Positions 52,375-60,832 of a stretch of DNA of 64,000 nucleotides are shown piece by piece; positions within the stretch are counted from its first letter, which is position 1; each line of letters opens with the position of its first letter. A program made the translations under genes and the position numbers. Below the pieces are notes generated by a model. That model did not search any database. It was not told the origin of the DNA and saw only the letters and a list, made by a program, of their open reading frames with translations. Source of the DNA: Pedobacter sp. MR2016-24 (GTDB taxonomy: Bacteria > Bacteroidota > Bacteroidia > Sphingobacteriales > Sphingobacteriaceae); NCBI RefSeq assembly GCF_026239655.1, contig NZ_JAPIVO010000005.1, forward strand, positions 434,001 to 498,000, given 5' to 3'.

Positions 52375-52469
52375 ACATTAACCTGTCGTTTATCGTTTCG
52401 TAGAAATCCCAAATGGTTGTGGATTTAGCTATAGAATAGCTGAAAAGTAAGCTTGCATTGAATTTTTAA

Positions 52470-52586
52470 TGTTATATATTGGGTTCCATTAAGGCCGGAA
52501 CTACGGGATGTGATGTATATGTATTTAAAGTTGATCAGACGAAACCCGCTAATAAATTTGCTGAAAGTGCTGACTTAAAAACCTGA
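52470..52586 (+). pseudogene. Short coding-like remnant
   Basis: A 38-codon open frame bounded by stops reads as protein-like (GSIKAGTTGCDVYVFKVDQ, ending FAESADLKT) but has no ATG at the right place and no family I can name. It is most likely the decayed tail of a gene, and it sits in a 252-base gap that is otherwise empty apart from the probable terminator region of the DUF6266 gene. Confidence 0.28.
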
Positions 52587-52626
52587 TTTAAAAATACGTT
52601 ATTCAGGAAAATATTGAGCAAAAAAA

Positions 52627-53406
52627 TCAATCGAATTGCTGCCCCATATCTCTCCAGACGTTCAAATCTTCCCCCTCAAAATCACCAGGAACCAGCTCTG
52701 CAAAGCAAATGGCAGCAGGGCTCAGCATCGGATGATTCAGCAACTGGTTATAATCATAGTATTTCAAAAATATACTCAGCAGGCAAAGGCAGCCATCCGG
52801 AACTACAAAAATGAATTCCTTCGCATCCAGCAGGTCCTGATCATTTTTAGCCACTACGATTGTTTGCTTCAGGGGTTCCTTTAACCGCTTTCCATCTTTT
52901 AATCTGAATAACAGTAAGCTCAGGGTAAGATCGCATGAATTACTTTCTTTGATGAACTTTATTTTCTTTTTAGATTGGCCCGCCGGGAATTTAACATGGA
53001 GGCTATTTTTCTCCAGACTAATCCGGGGACCAAACCCTAAATATTTCCGAAGGGGCGATTCTGCATTAAAGTCCAGTCCCGCAAGCTGACTAAAACTGTT
53101 AACTTCAAAACTGTATCGCATCGTAGCCAGATCCCTGCACTGGGAGAGGATCGGATTGATTTCCGTCATGAGCCGGTTATGCAACGTTCCATCATGGTAG
53201 CTCATTATTTCTGCACTATTTGCCTCCTTAATATGCTTTACAATCGAACTGGCCATTCCAAAAGTACCGGAAGCTTTTTTAGTGCTTTCTGTTTGCTTCA
53301 TTGTTCCCGGAAGTGGTCTCGCACAAACTACCTGCTTGCCTTTTCTTTTTCTGAAGATTACCGGACCTACCGGCCCAGTAAAGTGTTTTCCATCGAATAG
53401 TCCCAT
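52627..53406 (-). CDS. DUF6266-like protein
   Basis: The 259-residue protein begins MGLFDGKHFTGPVGPVIFRKRKGKQ and continues with KQTESTKKASGTFGMASSIV, the pattern I associate with DUF6266. The remainder is beta-rich with no signal peptide. No function is known for the family. Two long perfect inverted repeats lie in the 318-base gap upstream of its start. Confidence 0.82.
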   Translation of the reverse strand: MGLFDGKHFTGPVGPVIFRKRKGKQVVCARPLPGTMKQTESTKKASGTFGMASSIVKHIKEANSAEIMSYHDGTLHNRLMTEINPILSQCRDLATMRYSFEVNSFSQLAGLDFNAESPLRKYLGFGPRISLEKNSLHVKFPAGQSKKKIKFIKESNSCDLTLSLLLFRLKDGKRLKEPLKQTIVVAKNDQDLLDAKEFIFVVPDGCLCLLSIFLKYYDYNQLLNHPMLSPAAICFAELVPGDFEGEDLNVWRDMGQQFD

Positions 53407-53483
53407 AACTTTATATTTTTATAAGGCGAATATAATCGAACAAAAAGTCAAAATGAAGTATTTGGCGACCAATCTATACTGAC

Positions 53484-53520
53484 GTCCAGTAATGTCCACA
53501 TTTGGCGGACATTACTGGAC
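53484..53520. repeat. Perfect 14-bp inverted repeat, 9-base spacer
   Basis: GTCCAGTAATGTCC (53484-53497) and GGACATTACTGGAC (53507-53520) are perfect reverse complements. No T run follows on either strand, so a simple terminator is not the best explanation. It is a strong operator, recombination-site or REP-type candidate. Confidence 0.8.
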
Positions 53521-53611
53521 AACGTCTGCTTCATCATTACAGGATCAGGCTGAGAAGTGAGAAGGCAGGGAGTTAGAACTGGATCACTGCGCCATAAATC
53601 AGCGTTTAATG

Positions 53612-53661
53612 CGCATTGACTCCGCATTTTTCACCTAGTTAAAAAAGGCGGAGTCAATGCG
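53612..53661. repeat. Perfect 14-bp inverted repeat with extended stem
   Basis: CGCATTGACTCCGC (53612-53625) and GCGGAGTCAATGCG (53648-53661) are perfect reverse complements. Five further A/T pairs after one mismatch leave a loop of 9-10 bases. It lies 91 bases from the first repeat, with a different sequence. Confidence 0.8.
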
Positions 53662-53724
53662 GAGTATACGCGCTGTACATGCGTATTCATGTAGGTCAGT
53701 CTCCCTTGTTGCCCCGTATCTTGT

Positions 53725-54420
53725 CTATTGACTATTGAGCGGCAGCATCAATTCCGGCGCATTGTTGTGTGATTTATTTACTACAGTAGCATTTACAGCG
53801 GTAGATACGCGGTATGACTTCATCAGTTCATCCGGATAGGGACTACATAAGCTCAACAAATCCGACACGCTTAAGTCTTTGCTCAGCCATAACTTTTCTG
53901 TTTCTGCACCCAGGATAACCGGCATCCTGAATTTAGGGTCATGTACCTTGCCTACCGTTTCATTTGCTACGGTGGTCATGATCGTAAAAGAACGGTATAC
54001 CTCTCCGGAAAATTTATCTTTCCACTGGCTCCACAATCCGGCGAAAGCAAATAATTCCCGGTCATTGAGTACAAAGCGATAGGGCAAACTTGTTCCGGTC
54101 TTTTTATCCCATTCGTAAAAACCATCAGCCAATACCAAACAGGTTTTGTGATTTTTCAACAAAGGAGACCAGGTGCGGTTAGTCGCTGCCTCTTCACTTC
54201 TCGCATTCATTGTAGAGAAGTTCAGCTTGGTATTCTCTGCCCAGAAAGGCACCAGACCAAAATGCATTTGCTGTGCAATATCAGGTTCGTCGCCCGTAAT
54301 CACCAATCCGTTCTGTGTTGGCGCGAGATTATAGTTTGGTGAATAATCTACCGGCAACTTCACGGCATAAGCTTTCAATAATTCTTTTTGCTCTTTGGTC
54401 AGCGTGTAACGTGCGCACAT
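53725..54420 (-). CDS. SRAP/HMCES (YedK-like) DNA-protein crosslink protein
   Basis: The 231-residue protein starts MCARYTLTKEQ; in this family the initiator Met is removed and Cys2 crosslinks to abasic sites in single-stranded DNA. NARSEEAATNRTWSPLLKNHKTCLVLADGFYEWDKK holds the conserved Asn/Glu region, and HDPKFRMPVIL carries the catalytic His. It protects against abasic-site damage. It lies upstream of an alpha/beta hydrolase and the umuC/umuD pair, all on the - strand, which fits a DNA-damage setting. Confidence 0.94.
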   Translation of the reverse strand: MCARYTLTKEQKELLKAYAVKLPVDYSPNYNLAPTQNGLVITGDEPDIAQQMHFGLVPFWAENTKLNFSTMNARSEEAATNRTWSPLLKNHKTCLVLADGFYEWDKKTGTSLPYRFVLNDRELFAFAGLWSQWKDKFSGEVYRSFTIMTTVANETVGKVHDPKFRMPVILGAETEKLWLSKDLSVSDLLSLCSPYPDELMKSYRVSTAVNATVVNKSHNNAPELMLPLNSQ

Positions 54421-54534
54421 ATGTTTTGATTAAACGATGTCTTTTCCGGTGTTTGGTCAGACTACCTCTTACCCATTAACAGCTCTGCGATGGTATTGTT
54501 CATGATCTGTCTGATTATTCAAGTCAAAAACTGC

Positions 54535-55458
54535 TTATGACAGCCAGCCATGAACTTTCAATATTGCATCTGCAAACACCTGTGGTGCTTCCAGTGGTAC
54601 GTTATGTCCTGTTTCGGCAATAACATGTTCATGCAGACCGGCGAACAGATGACTATGATCAGCAGTTCCGCCTGGCTTCAACGGATCATTAACACCGTCT
54701 ATGGTAACAGTAGGTACGTTTATTTTAGGTTGATGTGCTAAAAGATCTTCAAGTAATTGCAGCTCAGGTTCCCCACCTTCCTTACCGAGCATAAAACGAT
54801 AGGTATGAATCACCACATCCACGAAATCTGGATTACCGAAAGCAACGGCTGTTCGCGCGTAAATAGCCTCATCGAATTCCCAGTCGGGCGACCATTCCTG
54901 CCATAGGATCTTACCTATCTCATAGCGACTTTCAGCCAGGCATTGACGTCCGCGTTCAGATTGAAAAAGGTGCTGGTACCAGCATACACGTTCTAGTGTT
55001 GGTGAAGCAGCTTGCTTCTGTTGTTCAATATCAATAATATCGTAACCCGCATAAGATACCAGTCCTCCCACTTTTTCCGGCCAAAGTGCCGCGGCTACAC
55101 AAGAAGCATTACCTCCCCAGTCAAAACCTGCAAGAATGGGTTGCTCCAGACCTAGTGCATCACAAAGTTCAATCACATCAGATCCGCGTGCCACCTGCTG
55201 CCCGTTGCGCATCATATCTGCTGATAAAAATCTGGTTGGACCGAAACCACGGGTATAGGGAATGATAATCCGCGCACCGGTATCAATCAGGAGCCTGGCA
55301 ACTTCCTCATAAGCATGCACATCATATGGAAATCCATGAGACAGTACGACTGGCCAGCCCTGGTCGTCGCCCAATTCAAAATAAGCTACTGACAGATTTT
55401 TGGTTTCCACAGTTTTTAAAGGAAAGGCATTCATAAACATTGATTCTTCTGTAGACAT
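54535..55458 (-). CDS. Alpha/beta hydrolase, epoxide-hydrolase/dehalogenase-like
   Basis: The ATG at 55458 gives 307 residues; a TTG 6 bases earlier is unlikely. Oxyanion SHGFPYDVHAYEE, nucleophile elbow AGFDWGGNAS (Asp, about residue 114) and the catalytic His in ETGHNVPLEAP fit the epoxide-hydrolase/haloalkane-dehalogenase group rather than serine esterases. The substrate is unknown. It separates the SRAP gene from umuC without a clear operon link. Confidence 0.92.
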   Translation of the reverse strand: MSTEESMFMNAFPLKTVETKNLSVAYFELGDDQGWPVVLSHGFPYDVHAYEEVARLLIDTGARIIIPYTRGFGPTRFLSADMMRNGQQVARGSDVIELCDALGLEQPILAGFDWGGNASCVAAALWPEKVGGLVSYAGYDIIDIEQQKQAASPTLERVCWYQHLFQSERGRQCLAESRYEIGKILWQEWSPDWEFDEAIYARTAVAFGNPDFVDVVIHTYRFMLGKEGGEPELQLLEDLLAHQPKINVPTVTIDGVNDPLKPGGTADHSHLFAGLHEHVIAETGHNVPLEAPQVFADAILKVHGWLS

Positions 55459-55536
55459 ATGCAAAAGGATTGGTTAATACATCAGTCTATTAACAAATAG
55501 AATATGGCGAAGGTTTTTGTCTGAATTGCGTGCTGG

Positions 55537-56781
55537 TTATTTGGTTTTAATGATATCCTTCCATTCCGTGGTATAGGCAGGACTGAGATATCTCCTTTTC
55601 ATAGCCCAGGTCTGCTCCTGTCCTTCTGCCGCAATCCTGACGGTTCCGCGTCCGTAATGTTTATTGATCTGATCCATTACTGCACTTAATTTATCATAAA
55701 CAGGGCCATTCCATTTGCTAAAGATATTCAGCTGCACTTCAGATTCCGGAATCAAACCTGTAGCCATCACTTCTACTTTCTGGTACAGGAAACCCTCCAG
55801 GTAAATTGCCCGCAGTCCCGCCAATGCCGTATGGACAATATCGTGGGTATTATTTACCGGATGGGTTAAAGGGATGGCAATAGACGGACATGCCTGCGGC
55901 TGATCGGTCTTGAACCTGTTGGTCAGCAATCTGACCGAGATCACCGTTGCACAGCTTTTGTCTTCCCGCAGCTTTAAGGATAACCTGCTGGCATAACTTG
56001 CTGTCGCTTCAATAAGCACGGTCAGATCAGAGGTCAGCCTGCTAAATGCCCTGCTGGTACATAGCGCTTTCTTTCGGTCCAGCGCATCATTGACTGGAAT
56101 GCAGGATTTTCCCCAGAGTTCATTCCACATCCGCACGCCCTGTATGGTGAGCCTCTCCTGTATAAACCCGATTGGCATGTTGCGTAAATCTGCAGCGGTG
56201 TTAATGCCCATCGTGATCAGCTTTGCTGCATAAGCACGACCAATGCCCCATAAATCTTCCACCTGATAAGTTTCTACTGCCTGCCTGATCTTTTCCTCTG
56301 TATCCAGCACACAAACGCCGCCGGTATGTTTGCACATTTTATTGGCCAGTTTGGCCAGCGTTTTGGTTGGCGCGATACCTACACTTACGGGAATCCCTGT
56401 ATTTCGAATTACTGAATGACGGATCCGGTGGGCATAGGCTTCCAGATCTGTCATACCTGTTAAATCCAGGAAACATTCATCGATTGAGTACACTTCCACT
56501 GCAGGTGCAAAACGGGCCAGGTTGTTCATTACACGGGCACTCATATCTCCGTAAAGCGTGTAATTACTAGAAAACACCAGGATCTGATGTTCTTTGATCA
56601 TCTCCTCCATCATATAAAATACTGCCCCCATCTTTATACCCAAAGCCTTCGCTTCATTGGAACGGGCAATTACGCAACCGTCATTATTGGAGAGCACAAT
56701 GACCGGTCTGCCGTTATATTCCGGTCTGAATAATCTTTCACAGCTGGCGTAAAAATTATTGCAGTCTACTAATGCAATCAT
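55537..56781 (-). CDS. umuC: DNA polymerase V catalytic subunit, UmuC-like
   Basis: The 414-residue Y-family polymerase begins MIALVDCNNFYASCERLFRP, with the first metal Asp, and has SRSNEAKALGIKMG, VYSIDECFLDLTG (the SIDE motif) and the helix-hairpin-helix WGIGRAYAAKLITMGI. A little-finger domain and DUF4113-like tail (EQTWAMKRRYLSPAYTTEW) follow. It copies damaged DNA with its UmuD partner. It is coded 3 bases downstream of umuD, so the two are cotranscribed. Confidence 0.96.
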   Translation of the reverse strand: MIALVDCNNFYASCERLFRPEYNGRPVIVLSNNDGCVIARSNEAKALGIKMGAVFYMMEEMIKEHQILVFSSNYTLYGDMSARVMNNLARFAPAVEVYSIDECFLDLTGMTDLEAYAHRIRHSVIRNTGIPVSVGIAPTKTLAKLANKMCKHTGGVCVLDTEEKIRQAVETYQVEDLWGIGRAYAAKLITMGINTAADLRNMPIGFIQERLTIQGVRMWNELWGKSCIPVNDALDRKKALCTSRAFSRLTSDLTVLIEATASYASRLSLKLREDKSCATVISVRLLTNRFKTDQPQACPSIAIPLTHPVNNTHDIVHTALAGLRAIYLEGFLYQKVEVMATGLIPESEVQLNIFSKWNGPVYDKLSAVMDQINKHYGRGTVRIAAEGQEQTWAMKRRYLSPAYTTEWKDIIKTK

Positions 56782-56784
56782 GCA

Positions 56785-57225
56785 TTAGTCGATAATACGT
56801 TTTACTATACCTGCCATCGGGTTGCAGCTCCAGATGACGGTACCGAAGATGACCACCTGGCCATCAGTAATATCGATAACTTCTTCTTCTGCAAGGGAGC
56901 TGACTAAGTGGACAGTACTACTTTTGACGATCAGCTTCCTCGTTACCCACTCCCCTTCTACATTGGCTATTACAATTTCTGAATTTTTAGGCCTGACAGA
57001 CCTGTCGACTACTAAAAGGGCACCTTTCAGGATCCCGAAGCCAGACATGTCGTTGTTTTCCATTTCAAAATAAAAGGTATTTGTAGGGTCTTTCACTAAC
57101 TTCTGAATAATATGCAGGCGGTCCTGACTATAGTCTGTAGCTGGAGAAGAGAAACCGGTAACCTTACCGGCATCTTCCAATGGATCCATATCAATATTTC
57201 GTTCAGGCGTATTTTTTCGCAGCAT
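56785..57225 (-). CDS. umuD: UmuD-like S24 peptidase
   Basis: The ATG at 57225 (MLRKNTPER) gives 146 residues. The protein is an S24/LexA-like self-cleaving peptidase: FSSPATDYSQDRL near the cleavage side, the catalytic Ser in NNDMSGFGILKGALLVVDRS (about residue 64) and the Lys in EWVTRKLIV (about 101). It becomes the accessory subunit of the error-prone polymerase after cleavage. Two copies of a palindrome lie just upstream. Confidence 0.9.
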   Translation of the reverse strand: MLRKNTPERNIDMDPLEDAGKVTGFSSPATDYSQDRLHIIQKLVKDPTNTFYFEMENNDMSGFGILKGALLVVDRSVRPKNSEIVIANVEGEWVTRKLIVKSSTVHLVSSLAEEEVIDITDGQVVIFGTVIWSCNPMAGIVKRIID

Positions 57226-57255
57226 ATATGACAAGTTTAGTGCGCCACAAATCTA

Positions 57256-57289
57256 CTAATACAGTTAGCACAAATACTAATATTGTTAG
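57256..57289 (-). promoter_or_regulatory. Tandem operator before umuDC
   Basis: CTAATACAGTTAG (57256-57268) and CTAATATTGTTAG (57277-57289) are two copies of the palindrome CTAA-N5-TTAG, 21 bases apart (two helical turns), directly upstream of the umuD start. On the - strand TAGATTTG lies between the operator and the gene and could be a -7 element. A SOS-type repressor site is the best guess. Confidence 0.65.
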
Positions 57290-57439
57290 TTTTATAATTT
57301 CTTTCGTTTTAGCTTAGGAATTTTAGCATTTAGGGACAGGCATGTATCTACCCTATTTTAAAATGTACAAGCTGGTTTAATAATACATCTGGGGGAATGC
57401 TATTAGCGTATCTTTGCTGGATGCCTGTTATAAATTTAA

Positions 57440-58369
57440 ATGTTATTTAGGAGTTTACTGTTAACTGCAGGTCTGATCCTGCTGGCCATCAACTGGTACT
57501 TCTACCCGCTCTCCTACCTGCTTCAGCTCATCCTGTTTGCAATTGGCCTGATCGCCGTTGGCATTCCTCATGGAGGTGCAGACCGGTTAATTGCGATGAA
57601 AACTGCCAGCCGCCTCAACCTGAATTTTAGCGCACAAAAATTTACACTGATCTATTGCGGACAAATTCTGCTGTTTTTCTTTTTTTTCTACTGTTTTCCT
57701 CATTTGGCCATCCTGCTGTTTCTACTCTTATCTGCCTACCATTTCGGAGAAACGGATATGACCGGCATCAACCATTCTTATGCCGGGAAATTAATCAGAC
57801 TCAGTTACGGACTGTTCATCCTGGGACTTATTTTATTACCTAATTTCTCCAGCGTATCAAAAACGCTGATCCATTTAAACCCTGCAGGTCCTGGTGCAGC
57901 TTGTATCCAATGGGCAGATCAGCATCCTCAACTTGTGCTTTTGGGTATGGTTGCTGCGTTTGGAATCAGCTGGTTAGGGTACTGGCTGTTGTATAAAAAG
58001 ACTGTTGCCTGTAACCGGAAAGAGATACTGAGATTTTTAGTTTTAGTACTCATCGTCTATCAGCTCCCACTGTTGTTAAGCTTCACCTTCTATTTTATTT
58101 TCTGGCACTCCATTACCACATTAAAAAGCATGTTGGGCTATTTACTGGAGCATCAGAGTTTTGACAAGGGAATGGTGGTCAGGGAGATTATAAAAAATAG
58201 TCTGATTGTTTTATTCGGAATTTGTTTTGCCGGTTATATCAGTTCGTTATTTTTCAGGAATGACAATCTGGTGCTGTATGCAATTATTGGTTTAGCAGCG
58301 CTCACAGGACCACATATGCATGTAATGCACAGTATGTATCATCATTACGCTGGCAATGAAAAACCCTGA
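57440..58369 (+). CDS. blh: Brp/Blh family beta-carotene 15,15'-dioxygenase
   Basis: The 309-residue protein has about eight membrane helices and the conserved His set GIPHGGADR, SAYHFGETD, FWHSITT and GPHMHVMHSMYHHY. Blh cleaves beta-carotene to retinal. It normally supplies a rhodopsin, but no rhodopsin gene is in the window. It is monocistronic and divergent from umuDC. The retinal may be used by a rhodopsin elsewhere. Confidence 0.92.
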   Translation: MLFRSLLLTAGLILLAINWYFYPLSYLLQLILFAIGLIAVGIPHGGADRLIAMKTASRLNLNFSAQKFTLIYCGQILLFFFFFYCFPHLAILLFLLLSAYHFGETDMTGINHSYAGKLIRLSYGLFILGLILLPNFSSVSKTLIHLNPAGPGAACIQWADQHPQLVLLGMVAAFGISWLGYWLLYKKTVACNRKEILRFLVLVLIVYQLPLLLSFTFYFIFWHSITTLKSMLGYLLEHQSFDKGMVVREIIKNSLIVLFGICFAGYISSLFFRNDNLVLYAIIGLAALTGPHMHVMHSMYHHYAGNEKP

Positions 58370-58417
58370 AAACGAAGATAAAGCCGCTACGCTGAGTTTG
58401 CTGATCTTTATGCCGGA

Positions 58418-58900
58418 TTATTGGCAAAAGGCAACATCAAAAGTCCCGCTTACACTGCTGTCTGATTCCTGATCGGCAAAACTAGCTTTACCCGCAACTC
58501 TTCCATTGCTGATAGAGGTAATTTCTATCCTGCAATCAGCACTTACAAAGCCAACACCCTGATCTGAAGCAGAATCATTAAAGATTAACCAGATGTTGTT
58601 ACTTCCCTGTGTATAGACACCTACTTTTTTAGGAACCCTGAAATAGACACTGTAACCGCTATTTTCCGGACTTGCGCAACTGAAACTGCTGTTTGCTGAC
58701 AGGTTCACGATTACCCGTTCTACGTTGTTAGAAACATCAGTAGTAGCGCGGCCGGTTACCGTGGTATACTCCTTACCGTATACTTTGCCATGTACAACAG
58801 CATTTTCATCAGGTTTAACTTCTTCATTTTTGCTTTTTTTGCAGGCAGCTAATGAAGAGCAGAAACATACAATTAATAAGATTTGAGCGATTTTTTTCAT
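58418..58900 (-). CDS. Lipoprotein of unknown function, 160 aa
   Basis: A lipoprotein signal (FCSSLAACKKS, Cys near residue 20) is followed by a beta-rich domain of about 120 residues (FYFRVPKKVGVYTQGSNNIW-like segment, GKASFADQESDSSVSGTFDV). The family is not recognised; DUF6252-like proteins have this look. It is a surface or periplasmic protein. It converges with the Blh gene. Confidence 0.7.
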   Translation of the reverse strand: MKKIAQILLIVCFCSSLAACKKSKNEEVKPDENAVVHGKVYGKEYTTVTGRATTDVSNNVERVIVNLSANSSFSCASPENSGYSVYFRVPKKVGVYTQGSNNIWLIFNDSASDQGVGFVSADCRIEITSISNGRVAGKASFADQESDSSVSGTFDVAFCQ

Positions 58901-59003
58901 AAAAAGGTTTTCATTTTAACAAGTGCTCCGTTTTTTGGTTTTGAAATTTTACTTTTTAAACAACAATAGCTGTTGCAGGTTGTTAAATGGGTAAAAATCT
59001 AAT

Positions 59004-59483
59004 ATGAAAAGAAAAATACGATTAATCTACTTCTGCCAGTTCATGCTATTAGCGCTGTTGATGCTCTCTGTGGGATGTAAAAAAAGCAATAATTCAGACG
59101 ATCAGCCGGAGACAGCAGCGGCATTGAAAACCAAAATTGTGGCAAAATGGAAACTGGTGAGCGGAAGTTATACTGAATACGATGCCAAGGGTGCTGTGGT
59201 CAACACACAGGATCTTTCCGGACAAAATCCTATTCCGGTATATGATTTCAGGGAAAATGACAGGTATTATGTAACGGATTCCGGAGAGCCCAGAGAATTC
59301 TTCTACACGGTGTCAGTCACACCCGAAGGCAAATCGAGAATTCTGATAGACAGCAGTCAGTATTATGACATCACTTCAATCAACGGTACTGATATGACCT
59401 GGACCAGTGAAATTAAAGCTGCAGACGATAATCCCGGAACAATCAGAAGGGCTTATACCGAAGTACATTTTCAAAAGATGTAA
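59004..59483 (+). CDS. Lipocalin-like lipoprotein
   Basis: The 159-residue protein has a lipoprotein signal (LLMLSVGCKKS, Cys about 25) and a beta-rich domain with KIVAKWKLVSGSYTEYDAKG, the usual start of Bacteroidota lipocalin-like domains, and a later YDITSINGTDMTWTSE. It is probably a small-molecule or cell-envelope-associated protein. It converges with the DUF3606 gene over a shared hairpin terminator. Confidence 0.74.
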   Translation: MKRKIRLIYFCQFMLLALLMLSVGCKKSNNSDDQPETAAALKTKIVAKWKLVSGSYTEYDAKGAVVNTQDLSGQNPIPVYDFRENDRYYVTDSGEPREFFYTVSVTPEGKSRILIDSSQYYDITSINGTDMTWTSEIKAADDNPGTIRRAYTEVHFQKM

Positions 59484-59487
59484 GTCT

Positions 59488-59525
59488 AAATTTGAGGCCT
59501 CATCCTATGATGAGGCCCCAAATTT
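59488..59525. terminator. Bidirectional terminator between convergent genes
   Basis: AAATTTG (59488-59494) and GGCCTCATC (59496-59504) pair with GATGAGGCC and CAAATTT (59509-59525) around a 4-base loop, a stem of 16 pairs with one mismatch. It separates the lipocalin-like gene from the DUF3606 gene and its A and T ends suit both strands. Confidence 0.88.
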
Positions 59526-59700
59526 ACTTTTTAAAATACGCTTCTACATCTGCCCGCAGATTACCTACTTTGGTAATCGCTTCTCTGATTTCTGCAGATG
59601 TTACTCCGCTTTTCTTTGCCGCATATTCTACTTCGCTTGCATCGTTAGCGTCAATCCTGATATCGTCTCCTGTGCCTTGTTTACTTTTATCGTCTGCCAT
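59524..59700 (-). CDS. DUF3606 protein
   Basis: The ATG at 59700 (MADDKSKQGTGDDIRIDAND) gives 58 residues; the upstream 14 codons are an extension without support. The pattern of DUF3606, SAEIREAITKVGNLRADVEAY, is present. The function is unknown; these small proteins are common near stress genes in Bacteroidota. The next - strand gene, 82 residues, lies 38 bases upstream. Confidence 0.85.
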   Translation of the reverse strand: MADDKSKQGTGDDIRIDANDASEVEYAAKKSGVTSAEIREAITKVGNLRADVEAYFKK

Positions 59701-59738
59701 AGTCTTGGTTTTAAATTTGTTAAGGAACAAATCCCTGT

Positions 59739-59987
59739 TCAAATGGTTTTAAGAGAAATTTCATAACGCTCAATCATATTACCAAGAACTGGCGCCACAA
59801 TGTTTAAGCCTGACGAATCACTTTTCCAGATGACCTCTCCTGTGTCGTCATCCAGCTTTTCAGGGTAAATATATCCCCAAACCATTCCGTCAGCTACAAT
59901 TCTGTACTGATCTACTACTTCATTTGGTGGAAAAATCAGTATTTCACCAACACCATCTAATTCAAATTGATAAGGTTTATTTTCCAT
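59739..59987 (-). CDS. Small hypothetical protein, 82 aa
   Basis: A soluble 82-residue protein of unknown family with an alternating beta pattern (QFELDGVGEILIFPPNEVVD, VADGMVWGYIYPEKLDDDTG). A promoter-like sequence similar to that of the 86-residue gene at 45636 lies 53 bases upstream. It is followed by the DUF3606 gene on the same strand and may be cotranscribed. Confidence 0.62.
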   Translation of the reverse strand: MENKPYQFELDGVGEILIFPPNEVVDQYRIVADGMVWGYIYPEKLDDDTGEVIWKSDSSGLNIVAPVLGNMIERYEISLKTI

Positions 59988-60039
59988 GGATTTTATTTTG
60001 GTAATTGCCGATCATAATTAATAGCGTTATCATCCTGAA

Positions 60040-60068
60040 GCAAAAATACTAAAGAATACTAATCATAG
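60040..60068 (-). promoter_or_regulatory. Promoter-like element shared with 45640-45668
   Basis: GCAAAAATACTAAAG is followed by AATACTAAT, matching 45640-45668 at 24 of 29 positions. On the - strand it holds TATTTTTGC, fitting the TAnnTTTG -7 element, 53 bases before the ATG at 59987. Confidence 0.5.
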
Positions 60069-60238
60069 CTAATGTTTGCTAAAATATTTAGATGACAACT
60101 TTTACAAACAGCTAATCAGCTTGCTGCAGTGCGGGAGTGGTAGCGTCCGGTGGTTTGACTATAATTCCATTTTTATTTTGAATAGTATATATTTATAGCT
60201 TAGAGACAAATTAGTTAGCCTTATTAAAAAATTAGTGT

Positions 60239-60793
60239 ATGCCAAAGAAGTATTCGGAGAGAATGACGTATCATGGAAAAGGAATACTGTCACTTTTAAT
60301 ATCTACCATTCTCCTGTATTCTTGTAGTTATTGGCATACTCCTACTCTCAAATACATGATACCTCAGGGTTATGAAGGAATGGTTGTGATCTCATGGGAT
60401 CAGAAAGATGGAGAGCCTGAAGTTAAGGAAGGCGACTATGAATTGTATAAAATCCCTGCAAATGGATTTCTGAAAACTCAAATGAAAGCCAGAAACATGA
60501 GTCCCGAAGATGAGAAATACTTCAGCTATGATAGTGTTAAGGGTTCGAGAGTGGAATTGGAAATGATTGATCCGGGGACTTACGTTGATACAGTATCTAT
60601 TACAAAAAGCAATCAGATGTACAAATTAGGTTGGTTATCAGTTTCAGACAATTACGGACAATATGCTGTCTTTTTCGTTACCAGGGACAAGAAATCTAAG
60701 TTTATGGATAGTGCATATCGCGAAGAATATTTCAAAGCTCATATAGATTCAATATTTAGTGCTCATCAGACCAAACAAAAGCCATGTCAATAA
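60239..60793 (+). CDS. DUF6843-like lipoprotein
   Basis: The 184-residue protein has a lipoprotein-type signal (STILLYSCSYW, Cys near residue 29 from the ATG at 60239; a later ATG at 60263 is possible). The pattern YMIPQGYEGMVVISWDQ, KIPANGFLKTQMKAR and FFVTRDKK is the layout I associate with DUF6843. Function unknown. It converges with the ECF-associated membrane gene. Confidence 0.74.
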   Translation: MPKKYSERMTYHGKGILSLLISTILLYSCSYWHTPTLKYMIPQGYEGMVVISWDQKDGEPEVKEGDYELYKIPANGFLKTQMKARNMSPEDEKYFSYDSVKGSRVELEMIDPGTYVDTVSITKSNQMYKLGWLSVSDNYGQYAVFFVTRDKKSKFMDSAYREEYFKAHIDSIFSAHQTKQKPCQ

Positions 60794-60832
60794 CAATGTG
60801 TGCTATTTCGAAAGAAAAACATAGATAATTCC

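Larger units (their letters stand above)
53407..53724. other. Intergenic region with two long inverted repeats
   Basis: This 318-base gap between the DUF6266 gene and the SRAP gene has no open frame of interest. It holds two strong inverted repeats, at 53484-53520 and 53612-53661, described separately. Confidence 0.6.

Noticed and set aside
53484..53661. CRISPR-like repeat structure
   Set aside because: The two inverted repeats have different sequences and there is no regular spacing or direct repetition.
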